A stretch of 64,000 bases of DNA from NCBI GenBank assembly GCA_025603075.1, contig MU626374.1, positions 1-64,000 of the forward strand, given 5' to 3'. Positions 45,995-56,633 of the stretch are shown piece by piece. The notes beneath the pieces are model-generated. The model was not told the origin of the DNA, ran no database searches, and saw nothing but the letters and a program-made list of their open reading frames with translations. Both the position numbers and the translations under genes were made by a program. Origin of the DNA: Neoconidiobolus thromboides FSU 785 (lineage: Eukaryota; Entomophthoromycota; Entomophthoromycetes; Entomophthorales; Neoconidiobolaceae). Position 1 is the stretch's first letter, and each line of letters opens with the position of its first letter.

Positions 45995-46843
45995 TATTAC
46001 AATTTTGTTCATGTATTTGGTGTTTATTTTATATATCATTATGTTGATGTTTGATAATATAATTAGTGATGTAAAGGCATTAGTAAATATTTGGAAAAAA
46101 GGTAATGTACAGTAAATTTCTTGTAATAATATACTAGTGACTAGCAATATTAGATTAAATTTAAAATCATAAAGTTTGTATAATATCTGGGAAAATTATA
46201 TTTATTTTGAGATTGCTATTTCTTTTAATTTAAATTCATTCATTCAAATTTTAGTATGATTGATTTTTAGTTCGCATGAAAAATTAGGTGACTATGCTAC
46301 TTAAATTGATTTATGAACTATTCCTAGGTTAGTATGAATATCCATTTGATATAAATTATTAAAGAAAACAGACAATAGTTTTGTGTTAATGCTAAAAATC
46401 AAGCTTTAAGCAGATTGCTATTTTTTTACTATTGAAATTTATATGAAAGAAATAGTTGAATCCCTGATTATAAATTTTGGAGCAAACATCAATCCTTACT
46501 TTAGTTTTGGTTGATTTAAGAATCAATAAAGGACAGAAAAAGCTATTATGTATTCAAAAGTCAGTCCAATTAAATACTAATAGTACTTATTCAATAAATG
46601 TATCATAATAATATAATATAGTTTTATATTCTTAAAGGATCTAGAGTATAATCCATATTTTTATAATGAAATAGAAACAAGGTTAAATTTTAAATCATTT
46701 TAATATAAAGTTTTTAGTTTCTAGCTTTTAGTTTTTTTAATCAACATTAGTTTTAAAGATTTATAATTTTATTTAATTTAAGTATTAAAATCGACTTAGT
46801 CTCAGAGTATGAAAATATTATATAGGATGGTTTTTATGACATA

Positions 46844-46950
46844 ATATGGAGATGTGTTTTTGTGTTCAAGAATCTTACTAATAATTTTTCCAATCAAATA
46901 GCGCTTAAAAAGTGGAAAAAGTAATGAAGTAAAAAAAAACGCCCCCATAT
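46844..46950 (-). repeat. MITE-like repeat copy K
   Basis: ATATGGAGATGTGTTTTTGT and AAACGCCCCCATAT ends, core CAAATAGCGCTTAAAAAGTG. Near-identical to copy I internally and inverted relative to copy L 61 bp away. Confidence 0.88.
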
Positions 46951-47011
46951 ACTAACTAATCTATTACCTTATAATAGTACTATTGGACAATTTTCTTACC
47001 ATATTTATTAT

Positions 47012-47120
47012 AAATTTGGGAGTGTTTTTTCGACTTCATTATTTTTTCCATTTTTTAAGCGCTATTTGAGCGGAAAGTTTGTTAATAAAATTCTCAAATA
47101 CAAAGATACATCCCCATTTA
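47012..47120 (+). repeat. MITE-like repeat copy L
   Basis: AATTTGGGAGTGTTTTTTCG left end, core TTTTTTAAGCGCTATTTGAG, right end AGATACATCCCCATTTA. Confidence 0.85.
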
Positions 47121-47482
47121 TTAGTTAGTTTTTATAATTAACTTGTTAGGCCACAAATACATATAGATATCTTAAATAAAAAGCTACATTTAATTAGCAG
47201 TATTAAATATTTCCAGCTAATTAAATTATGTTGCTAAAATTCCTAAATTCCACTAATTAAATACTAATAGCTATGATAAATACATTCAGCTTTTTTGTTT
47301 TGATAAGTTGATCACAATCATGCTTTTCAAAAACTAATGTCACTTTAAAAGTTAATTATAATTTTCTTTTTGATATGTGCTGTTGAGTTTTATTATAGAT
47401 TTTTCAAATTTAAATAAATTACTCTTGATTTTTGAACTGTTTTTGGTTTAAATGAGTAATTATATATATTATTAAAAGTATG

Positions 47483-47588
47483 ATATGGGGGTGTTTTTTT
47501 GGTTTCATTACTTTCTCTATCTTTCAAGCACCATTTGAGGGGGGAAATTGTTAATAAGATTTTTAAACACAAAAATACATCCCCAAAT
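47483..47588 (+). repeat. MITE-like repeat copy M
   Basis: ATATGGGGGTGTTTTTTTGG left end, core CAAGCACCATTTGAGG, right end AAAAATACATCCCCAAAT. Confidence 0.88.
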
Positions 47589-49328
47589 CTTGAATTTAGA
47601 CAAATAAAATGCAAATATAGATTTTTAATTGTAAACTGTTTAAAAAGGCAAGAAGCGTATTTTGATGTAACCAATATAAAAAAACCGAAACAGTACTAAA
47701 TTTAATGACTATTGTAAAATTACGGATTTTTTGAACTTACATAGATCTGGTATAATAGTAAAAATAAAACTTATAGATGAGTGGATATTACAAATAAACA
47801 TTGGCTAGGTTTACCTAGAGATTGAGATTTTTATATTTATTAATTCATATTACTTTTAAATATCACTTTTATAACTTGAAATATCGGATTTATCTTCTCC
47901 CAACCTTCATTCAAGAAGTTTATATTCAAGTTTTATTATTATTGCAATTTAATACCTGGATTAATGATTAATAGTTCCGTTACTATTTTCAAGTCGACCA
48001 CTCTATAATAAGGAATTTCACTATAGCAAAGATAAATTATTGAAAACGGGTACTGAAGGGTCATGAAATCAAATTGTGCGATATTAATTCGAAAATTGTT
48101 ATAAGCTTATTGATATGTTTAGTGACATTCTTCTTTATTTGTTAATTTCATTGAATAAAATTAGAAATTAACTTTAGATAAACAATTTAGTCTCTAATTA
48201 TTTGACACATAAAACATGCTATAATAGTTATAAATATAACATAAAAAGGAGGCTGGATATATTTTTCTGAAACTGAAAGTATAAAAGTATATTAAAATGC
48301 AAAACCACATGATTTAAGTGAGTCGTCTAATTAATAATTGAGATTCCCTATGATATTAGTATCCAACTAAGCCTAGAACTTAGTTAAATAAGTACTATAT
48401 TTTTATTTTTATAGATTTAGATTAATTTCGTACTTTAATATTTGTGATAACAATTATTCTGAGAATGAGGTAATTTTAGTAGGACATTGTTAATTTTTTA
48501 GAGGGCTTAATACAAAACTTTAGTGATTTGTTAGCCAAAGTAAAAGCTGTTTAAACAAAAACAGTAATAATGTTAATATAGCTTAGAAGATTAAAATAAA
48601 CCACTATAGTCTATATAGTTTAAGAACTGTTTTATTTCTAAGTTGTGTTTTATTATAAGAATTCCACCTATAGCTTACATCAGGACTTTTCTACTTAGCA
48701 ATAACAGAAAATCTACTGTTTTTAGCCTCGCCGCTATCTTAATTTTATTTCTACATTAGTATATTACTAAAATAATGACTGGTATTCCTTTTTTACACTA
48801 TACTATCCGTCTTATAATAAAATAAAGATTTAAAGGAACAATAGGATTTATTATAAGAAAATAATAAAGAGTGATGAATTTAAACTGGGATGCTTTATAC
48901 CAATATAGTAAAATGTATTTTTGAGAATTGATTTCTACTTATAGAGGTAATTATCATTGTATAGAAAAAAGATTGAGTATCCTATTAATCATATCCTTTC
49001 TAGCATATAGTTTTTATTTTAGACAAAATATTTAACATTTCAATACATTACTTTATAATAAGAAGACTAATGGTGCGAATATTAATAAAAACATATTGGC
49101 GTTATCTAAATTGTATTACTGTGTATATTAAATAATATAAAAAAGCTAAATAAATATTACTTATTTTTAAATTTGTTATTGTAAAAATAAACCATGCAAT
49201 TTAAAAAATCTGGTTTAAAATTAGTGAGTTGGATAAAAGTTATTTTGGATTTTCGGAATTCAGTGAATTGAAAAATTCTTGGATTTTTTCTTTAAGAATA
49301 AATTCGCTAATTCTTAGAAATACAGGAC

Positions 49329-49336
49329 TATATATA
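49329..49336 (+). promoter_or_regulatory. Probable TATA box
   Basis: TATATATA lies 61 nt upstream of the Zn2Cys6 gene start. Confidence 0.5.
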
Positions 49337-49389
49337 CTTTCAATAAGAAACAACTTATCGTGTTATATTATCAAAAATAATTCAAATTG

Positions 49390-50145
49390 ATGAGTACTTC
49401 AACTAAGCTAAAGTCTAAGAAAAACTGTGTTCAAGCTTGTGATGGATGTAAAGTGAAAAAGAGAAAATGCGTAAAGGGACAGGATGCAATATGTGAAAAC
49501 TGCAAAAGGCTAGGCAGCGTATGCACTTATTTAATAAAAAACAATAAACGGGGAAATTCAGAAAATTATAAAAAGAAGTCAGCTTCTACCCCAATAATAG
49601 AAGGATCTATGGCAAACTATCCAATGAGCTCTGGCGACCGCTTTTCTGCCAATACAAGCCCTGGAACTCAATTTACTTATGCTTCTACTTCTTATACAAA
49701 TGTACCATCATCTTATCGCAATCGAAGCCCATTATGTTTGGAGGTAAATTCACTGGATTCAAACCTATCGAACGGTACTTTCTTTGACTATGATATGGAG
49801 TTAAATGAGTATGTAATTAAAGGATGTGAGCTAGAAGATTTATTCAACTTAAGCGAAAATTTCCATAAAATACCAAATATCAATTTGATTTCAGTGATAT
49901 CTGAGCAGCAAATTAGAGATCTAAGGTTTATACCTTTAACTAATTCGATCTTGTTATTATTGTACTCTTTAGCTTCAATCACACAGTATTACAGTGATCC
50001 TTTAGATATGAAGAAAGTTTCAATTTTGTATAATAAGGGTCTTAAGCTATTGCCAGATTGCTCCAATATTCCTGAAATTGAAACGCCAGTAGTAAACACA
50101 GCTGTCTTCATTTTAAATTGCTTATACTGTAACCTAAATATGTAA
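49390..50145 (+). CDS. Short Zn2Cys6 (Gal4-type) transcription factor
   Basis: 251 residues from the ATG at 49390, preceded by an in-frame TTG. The binuclear zinc cluster is near the N-terminus, in the order CDGCKVKKRKC then CENCKRLGSVC, with spacing C-x2-C-x6-C-x7-C-x2-C-x6-C. A basic linker (KKKSASTP) and a Ser/Thr-rich segment follow. The C-terminal about 90 residues (SVISEQQIRDLRFIPLTNSI, LYSLASITQYYSDP, YNKGLKLLP) look like the beginning of the helical middle-homology region of this family, which normally continues for several hundred residues. The frame stops shortly after NCLYCNLNM. Splicing through a GTAATT donor at the end would add only a few residues. The gene is therefore either a short variant or a truncated one. 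DNA-binding activity is plausible; target genes are unknown. Confidence 0.75.
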   Translation: MSTSTKLKSKKNCVQACDGCKVKKRKCVKGQDAICENCKRLGSVCTYLIKNNKRGNSENYKKKSASTPIIEGSMANYPMSSGDRFSANTSPGTQFTYASTSYTNVPSSYRNRSPLCLEVNSLDSNLSNGTFFDYDMELNEYVIKGCELEDLFNLSENFHKIPNINLISVISEQQIRDLRFIPLTNSILLLLYSLASITQYYSDPLDMKKVSILYNKGLKLLPDCSNIPEIETPVVNTAVFILNCLYCNLNM

Positions 50146-51445
50146 TTACTTTATTCTTTTGTGCCTTATCTTTTTATTATAAATTAAATAATTTTTTACC
50201 TCTTATAGTTCTTATATTATTTTAGAACATAAAATGACATTGGAATTTATAGTTTAGAATTGTTATTCATACTAGTTTAGTATATCATAAAATCCGAGTT
50301 TTATTTAAAATATTATTAATATAAATTTTGACATAAATTCTGCTATTAAAACATAATCTTTTTCATTTCATATGATGAATTTAAAATAAAATAAGACGAT
50401 GATAGTCATTAGTATACAAAAGAAACGTAAATAAAAAATATTGACTAAAATTAAAGACAATCAATTATTTGGACTTAAACTAGAGTTTTATTCTAACAAA
50501 ATATGAATATAAACTTTTATCCTGTTGAAGGCCACTCTCTGATAGTACAGAAAATAATCATGATTATTTTGTAGTTCTTAAATTTGGATTTATGACAACA
50601 ATTTGAAATCCATGCTTTTACGGTAATAGATAACTTATCCTTTTCCCTTTACATAAAAAATGTAAAGACTCATTGTTAACATTCTAGGTTAAAATATAGT
50701 TCGAAAAATAATACAAATGGCCCTGGATAGCATTATGGGCTTATTTAAATGTGCAAAAATCTCTAAAAGGTAAAGCTATTTCCTAAAATTACAATAAGCT
50801 ATGAAAGTATTGAACTCCTTTACTCCTTTTGTTTTATATCGCCCCTTTTGCTATACCTTTCATTTTTTGGTTTAACTGTTTACGTTAATAAAGCGCCAAT
50901 GGACTTATATACATGAGTTTTTTAATTATGCAAAATAGCAGTAGTCCATATTTATAGTAAAATTACAATTTCGAGTTGAATCTTTAATAAACGAGCTGTT
51001 GGTACTTTCTTACACTCAAATAAAGTGTGTCCTAGTTTCAAAGTTATTTCGTGCCGATTTAATTAATTACAATTAATAATACTTAAATAACTTATATTAA
51101 ATAATAAGAATATACAAAGATAAACATGGATATTATAGGTTATTAAGCTAATAAAGTAAATTTTTACAGTAATAACAAATTAATTACAAGTGCAATTTAA
51201 GTAATCACAATAGCAGAAGACAAACCTATAGATCTCATTTAATTGGTGGAAACGTAAAAGTAATATAATGCTTACTAAAATTAGACAATGAGAGCTTGAA
51301 AAAGTTCTTGAAATTATACATTTAATAAATTATATATTAAATTGAAAGTCATTATAGAGAAAATAAGAATTTTTAAAACTTTTACTTTTTTTAACTTTGA
51401 TAGTTCACTATTTAATTTAATAATACAATAATATAATATACTACA
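50146..51445. other. Gene-free region, nothing recognised
   Basis: 1.3 kb, AT-rich. I see no clear continuation of the Zn2Cys6 gene, no repeat copy and no other gene. Confidence 0.45.
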
Positions 51446-52279
51446 ATGTTATCTGTGGACCAACTTTTAAATCATGTATCTAGTAATAGTTTTTATAAGA
51501 AGCTTAGTTAATAATCAACTAACTGAAGTTTAGGTTATATAAATTACGTCCTTATAGGATTTGGCATAATCTTAGTAGCCTTTGGTATTGCGTTTTTAGT
51601 AGTCAATCGTCGTCTCATTAAGTTCCTTTACTTTGTATCTGGTGTTCAAATCTTTGGTAATTACTATAAGTTAATACTATAAACATCGAATTAATATCTT
51701 TCATTAACAATAGCAAGTTTGTCCTTTTTAATTGGTTCAACTATAATATACTCCAGCAACATCAAAGACCCCAATAATTATACTCCACTTTATATACTAT
51801 TTGGTACATCTGCAGGTTTAGGATTAGTTGGTGGTATTTTGGGTGCTTACTTTACAAGGTTTGGCTCAGTTTTAGTAGGTTTAGCAGGTGGTTTAAATCT
51901 ATGGCAACTAGTAGCCGGATTTATTAAGAACCCTACGCTTAACTTAGTATTTTCAATTTTATTAGCTATTGTAGGTGGTATCTTATGTGGCTTCTTCAAA
52001 AACCCAATTGAAGTTGTACTTGCTGCATTTACAGGATCTCATTTGTTTACTAAAGGGCTCTTTCTTATCACCCAAGGTGCTATGGTATTATCCGCTTTAC
52101 CTAACCCTAAATTAGTCAAGTATTTGTATTTTGCTATGATCGGAGAGGTTTGCTTAAAAGCTTTGGTATTTATTATCAATGCTGCTATCCATCTTATGAG
52201 ATACTTTAGTGAAAATGGAGAAGCTGTAGATCAAGAAACACCCGAAAGTCAACCAATGTTAGAGCGTGATCAGGAGTGA
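51446..52279 (+). CDS. Seven-helix TMEM198/DUF4203-like membrane protein, third paralogue
   Basis: Three exons, join(51446..51482, 51534..51656, 51714..52279), encode 241 residues. The first exon gives MLSVDQLLNHVS. Helices include YVLIGFGIILVAFGIAFLVV, GLGLVGGILGAYFTRFGSVL and LVFSILLAIVGGILCGFFKN. The blocks VVNRRLIKFLYFVSG and CGFFKNPIEVVLAAFTGSHL align with VKNRRAIKILYFYSG and CGVFKRPMEILIASFTGANN of the intronless gene at 8354. Both proteins end with a short acidic tail containing QPLM or QPML. Exons 1 and 2 (37 and 123 nt, same phases) match those of the gene at 40307-41410. It is an integral membrane protein of unknown function. Confidence 0.82.
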
Positions 52280-53211
52280 TTGCACATTTAGTAGCTAGCA
52301 ATTTAACGGGGTTTGTTTTCATTTTTATGTATTTTTGAAAATAAAATATTTTAAACTACCAAAATCAGTAATCTAATGTGACAAAATGCTTTAAAGAAAT
52401 ATTTTGAAATCCACTCTTGTTTCAGTATCTTTTGCATATTCCAAACAGCCTAAGATATAAAAAATATTGGGTTTTCTCGTATATCCTACCACGAAAAACA
52501 AAAGATTGCGTAGAATCTATTCTTGAAGGTACCAATACTACAACAATAAGGTCATTTTTTGCAATGTTGTCACTGTTTCCCAAAAAAAATCCCAATCGAA
52601 AAAGTTACTAATAAGATTGATTTTATACTACAAAAAATTGGGATTAGCTAAAAACTATCTCCTTATCAAAAAGCTTAGAAGTTTGAATTACAGTTTTAGC
52701 CAAAACTACTACTTTTTTAGAGTTAGATTTTTGCAGCAAATATATGGGAAAATCTAATATAGACAAATTCTTAAAACATGAGTATTTGGAATTTAGATTA
52801 TTAAGAAATTGAAATACTCATTTATTTAATATCGACAATGTTGTAAAAGATATATAAAGAAATAAACACTCAACATTAAATTAAAATACCCAACTTTATT
52901 ATCAACTAAAAAGTATTGATTAGATCCTTTAATAAAATTAATACTTTAGCAGTAAAGAGTAGTTAGAAATCATTTGTTTAAAAAACGAGGTAAAAAAGAT
53001 GTAATTTTTTAACCAACTTTAAAAAAATACAAGTATGAAGTCTAATAAAATTGTAATTCTACTTTAAATAGATTAGGTAAAACTCTATGATGAAATAAAA
53101 TAACGTTTCTGTTTTGCCTCATGGGCAACTAATGTAATTGATTGATTATGATATGTAAATATATATATAGTCTGGAAAATAAAACAATACTAAAATCAAA
53201 TTCACTATTTA
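52280..53211. other. Intergenic region
   Basis: About 930 bp. A 64-codon frame at 52417-52611 begins with TTG and has no recognisable domain. No repeat copy is seen. Confidence 0.45.
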
Positions 53212-53829
53212 ATGCTTTTCAATTTTATCATCATCTTATTCTTATATAATCATCTATCAATATTATGCCTCAATATTCAAGGTCCACTGTTAAATAGTCA
53301 AAAAGGTAAAGTACATAGTAAATTAAAGTTAAAGCATAATACTAATTAAAGCATAGATATATTATCTTCTAATGCACCAAATAGCTATAGTTTTGATTCA
53401 ACAAATGATAGCTATGATAGTGATCTTGAATGTGAACTAGCACACTTACCTACTAAGTATCCATTTTCCATTGAAATGAACAAATACGCTTCACATATAC
53501 CAAAAGGTCAATGTACCGAATGGGCGGATGGTAGATACTATCAACTTACCGGCAACCATGCTTTGTTTAATGGTGATGCCTATAAGTGGAATGAATTGGC
53601 AAGCAATAATCAAGATTGGAAAGTGAGCAAAATTCCTAAGGTACCATCCATAATGGTAACTGAAAAATATACGAACGGAGCAGGGGAATTCGGCCATGTC
53701 TCTATAGTGGAATCTATTATTGATCAAAATACAGTGTGTACCTCAAACTGGAATTTTCCTCAAAGAGGCAAACTTACGCTTAAAAAAGTTAGGATTATTC
53801 CTTCTACTTCGTTCATTTATCATAGATAG
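53212..53829 (+). CDS. Secreted CHAP-domain protein, linker-less paralogue
   Basis: Two exons, join(53212..53305, 53357..53829), encode 188 residues with a 51-nt intron (GTAAAG donor, GCATAG acceptor). Exon 1 supplies the signal peptide (MLFNFIIILFLYNHLSILCL), which a single-frame reading misses. A short Ser/Asn/Asp segment leads to the CHAP domain from about residue 66. The catalytic Cys is residue 84 in PKGQCTEWADGRYY and the His is residue 145 in EFGHVSIVES; TSNWN follows. By eye the domain is similar along its full length to that of the gene at 17206 (YPF..EMNK, NGDA..WNELA, VPSI). Its linker has none of the Gln repeats, and the other gene has no intron. Both active-site residues are kept, so it is probably functional. 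Confidence 0.83.
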
Positions 53830-54322
53830 ATTGTGTTTTATATTAGTTGAATGTTTATTTTTAATTAAAGTTGTTTTAGATAACAAAATGTTAAATCTTG
53901 ATTTTAATTTAATTGTATTAAAAAATGAATATTTCGGTTAGTATTATTAATAAGTATTAGTCTATTCTTAGTTTAAATCTATTACTACTGAATTTATAAA
54001 AGGGTTGGTCTAAAATCTCCCTCCCTATATAATCTTAATTATTTCTGCTTTAATAGCCTACTCTGGTTATATTATTAACTCGGTTAAATAATTATCCTTA
54101 CTAAAATCAAACAGATCATAATTGAACAAATAAAAAAATTGCCACAAAATATATCATCCCCATAGAGTCATACCTCTCTTTGATACTCGAATAAAACTTT
54201 ACGCAGCCTTTAACTGCGTATAACATTGCTTGATTTAGATCAAAATATTAATGGTTTACATAGCTTTAATAGGAATAGATATCAAGTATGCACTTCATGT
54301 AGAAGTGATCAAACTAATAGAA
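53830..54322. other. Intergenic region, nothing recognised
   Basis: About 490 bp between the convergent CHAP and Aly/REF genes; no gene or repeat seen. Confidence 0.5.
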
Positions 54323-54910
54323 TTAGTTTTCTTTTGTTTCAGTAGAAGGCTTAGTAAAGAATGAGTCTAACTCTTGATCAAGCTCTTCTTTGGTTTTTTT
54401 AGGACGAGATTCATTGTTACGGCGACCTTTGGTGCGGCGTTGGTTACCACCCCTTCTATTACCGTTACCTCTCTTATCATTGAATTCACGAGTTGGCCCA
54501 ACACGAGATGAAATTGGAGCCTTTGCATCTGATGGGGTGTATGGGAGAGCCAATTTCATTGAACGGCCATCAAGAGTGACACCATGGTATTTTTTAACAG
54601 CAGTGACGGCGTCAATAGAGCGAACAAATATAACCTCACCGGTACCTTGAGACTTTCCATTGGAGTCAAAGTTGATGTTGGCAGAACGAATACGACCAAT
54701 TTGACCAAATAATTCTTTGATATCTTCTACGGTTACATTGTAATGAAGATTAGATATCAAAATCTTGTGGACATCTTTAAGATCGTTAAGCTCCTTATTT
54801 TGTGGAGCTCTACCCCTTCTGTCATTGCCATTCTTGCGTCTAGCGCCACCATTAAAGGTTTTTGAGCTCTTAATAACATCATCTAATGAAAGATCTAATT
54901 GAGACGTCAT
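54323..54910 (-). CDS. YRA1: Aly/REF-type mRNA export adaptor (Yra1-like)
   Basis: Aly/REF proteins couple mRNA packaging to export by binding the helicase Sub2/UAP56 and the Mex67/NXF1 receptor. This intronless gene encodes 195 residues. The N-terminal conserved box is TSQLDLSLDDVIKSSK. An Arg/Gly-basic spacer follows, then one RRM (about residues 48-125) with RNP2 ILISNLHYNV and RNP1-like GTGEVIFVRS. A second Arg/Gly-rich spacer (GNRRGGNQRRTKGRR) leads to the C-terminal box KKTKEELDQELDSFF, which is the second helicase-binding motif. All expected elements are present in order and length is normal. In budding yeast YRA1 carries a regulatory intron; none is visible here. Confidence 0.92.
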   Translation of the reverse strand: MTSQLDLSLDDVIKSSKTFNGGARRKNGNDRRGRAPQNKELNDLKDVHKILISNLHYNVTVEDIKELFGQIGRIRSANINFDSNGKSQGTGEVIFVRSIDAVTAVKKYHGVTLDGRSMKLALPYTPSDAKAPISSRVGPTREFNDKRGNGNRRGGNQRRTKGRRNNESRPKKTKEELDQELDSFFTKPSTETKEN

Positions 54911-55130
54911 GGTAAAGGCTATTAAAGAAAATTAAGAGAGAATTAAAAGTTAATAATGCTTAGTATGGGGTTTTTATCCTCTTTATACTTTCTTAAGTTT
55001 GAAAGAGCCAATCAAAATCGCTTATTTTTAACGATTTTTATGACTGCTTGATCTAATTGGATTGATTTAGCTTTCAGGAATAAAATTAGTCTTAGCATTG
55101 CTTGGTCAATAACAATCTATCCTTATGTTT

Positions 55131-55232
55131 TATGTGGGATGTTTTTTCAACTTAATAATTTGTTTATTACCTATCCAGCTTTAAATCTGAAAAATTATAT
55201 TAGGATTCTTATGCAAAAAAACATTTTAATTT
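55131..55232 (+). repeat. MITE-like repeat copy N, degenerate
   Basis: TATGTGGGATGTTTTTTCAA left end, then ATTAGGATTCTTATGCAAAA and a right tip without the CCCC. The centre is diverged. Confidence 0.55.
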
Positions 55233-55249
55233 ATTCTAAAATGCCTATT

Positions 55250-55351
55250 AATTGAGGGTATTTTTTTGACTTCATTTTTTCCATCTTTTAAGCACTATTT
55301 GAGTGGAAAGATTGTTAGTAAAATCCTTAAATACAAAAATACATTCCCAAT
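55250..55351 (+). repeat. MITE-like repeat copy O
   Basis: TTGAGGGTATTTTTTTGACT left end, core CTTTTAAGCACTATTTGAGT, right end AAAAATACATTCCCAATTT. It follows copy N after 17 bp. Confidence 0.82.
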
Positions 55352-56168
55352 TTTTAAAGTTTATAAAGCGTTATTTTAAGAACAACATAAAGATAACAAG
55401 AGATTCAACGTAATGTAGAATGAACTTTATAATAGTATACACTGAAAGCATCTATGTCTTTATCCTTTTAAGTACACGCTTTTTTTGACTATTAAGTTGC
55501 TTTTATGAAAGCATTTGATTAATTGAAACTATCCACTCCTTGCAAATGAATTCTATCCAGCAGCAGTATATTTAATTATAGAAGAGCATGAGTAACAATT
55601 TTATACAAATTATATACTTTGTGGTATTTCCAAAATAGCCTCGGATACAAAACACCAAGGACTTAAAAATTTGTAATGATTTCTTTACTAGCTGTCAATT
55701 GTCAAATCCACTGTTAGATTGAACTTAGCTTAAAGATATTTATGTACTGAAAATAAAAAGAGGATGATCAAATGTTAAGATAGCTGATAGAGCTATCATC
55801 TTTAAATTTGAATAGTTCTAATATAAAAGGCTTTTGTTTAATACTTTTTCGCTTCAAGATTAAATGAATTACATTAAGATTAAGTGAATTTACATTATTG
55901 GCTTGACAGATGCAAATATTTAAATTTATCTGTAGAACCTATAGAATCAGCAAATAAGATAACTTCACATAAAAAAAATTGCAAAAAGCTTCAACCTATT
56001 AAATTTAGGTATAACAACGAATCAAATCAAACTAAAAATTCAAAAAAAAAACGCGTTTTGGCAATTCAAATTGAAATTTCAATTTTACAAAAAACTAAAA
56101 TTTCCAAATTAGGCAAAAGCTCAAGTTTAGCTTTAAGTTCAAATTCAAATTTTAAATTTTAAAAAAAG

Positions 56169-56176
56169 TATAAAAG
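56169..56176 (+). promoter_or_regulatory. Histone H3 TATA box
   Basis: TATAAAAG lies 54 nt before the H3 start codon. Upstream (about 56050-56160) is a run of AATTCAAATT/AAATTTC words that may act as a histone-type upstream activating region. Confidence 0.65.
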
Positions 56177-56219
56177 GCTAAAAGATTTAACTTAAATCAA
56201 AAAATTATTAACTATTTAA

Positions 56220-56633
<414 letters not shown>

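Larger units (their letters stand above)
45688..49389. other. Repeat-bearing intergenic region
   Basis: About 3.7 kb without a supported gene. Four copies of the 105-bp repeat lie at 45894-45994, 46844-46950, 47012-47120 and 47483-47588. The short frames at 45785-46054, 45911-46147, 47393-47674 and 47499-47699 are largely translations of these repeats. Confidence 0.6.

Noticed and set aside
45785-47699. Several 60-93 codon frames on both strands with a shared Lys-Trp-Lys-like motif
   Set aside because: They are translations of the 105-bp inverted-repeat copies, not a protein family.
52417-52611. 64-codon plus-strand frame
   Set aside because: TTG start and no domain. A short shared word (CCAATCGAAAA) with about 34715 is too little to define a repeat.
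55884-56162. 92-codon A-rich frame just upstream of histone H3
   Set aside because: It begins with GTG, is composed of AAA/AAT/TCA-type codons and overlaps the TATA-containing H3 promoter. It is best read as promoter DNA.
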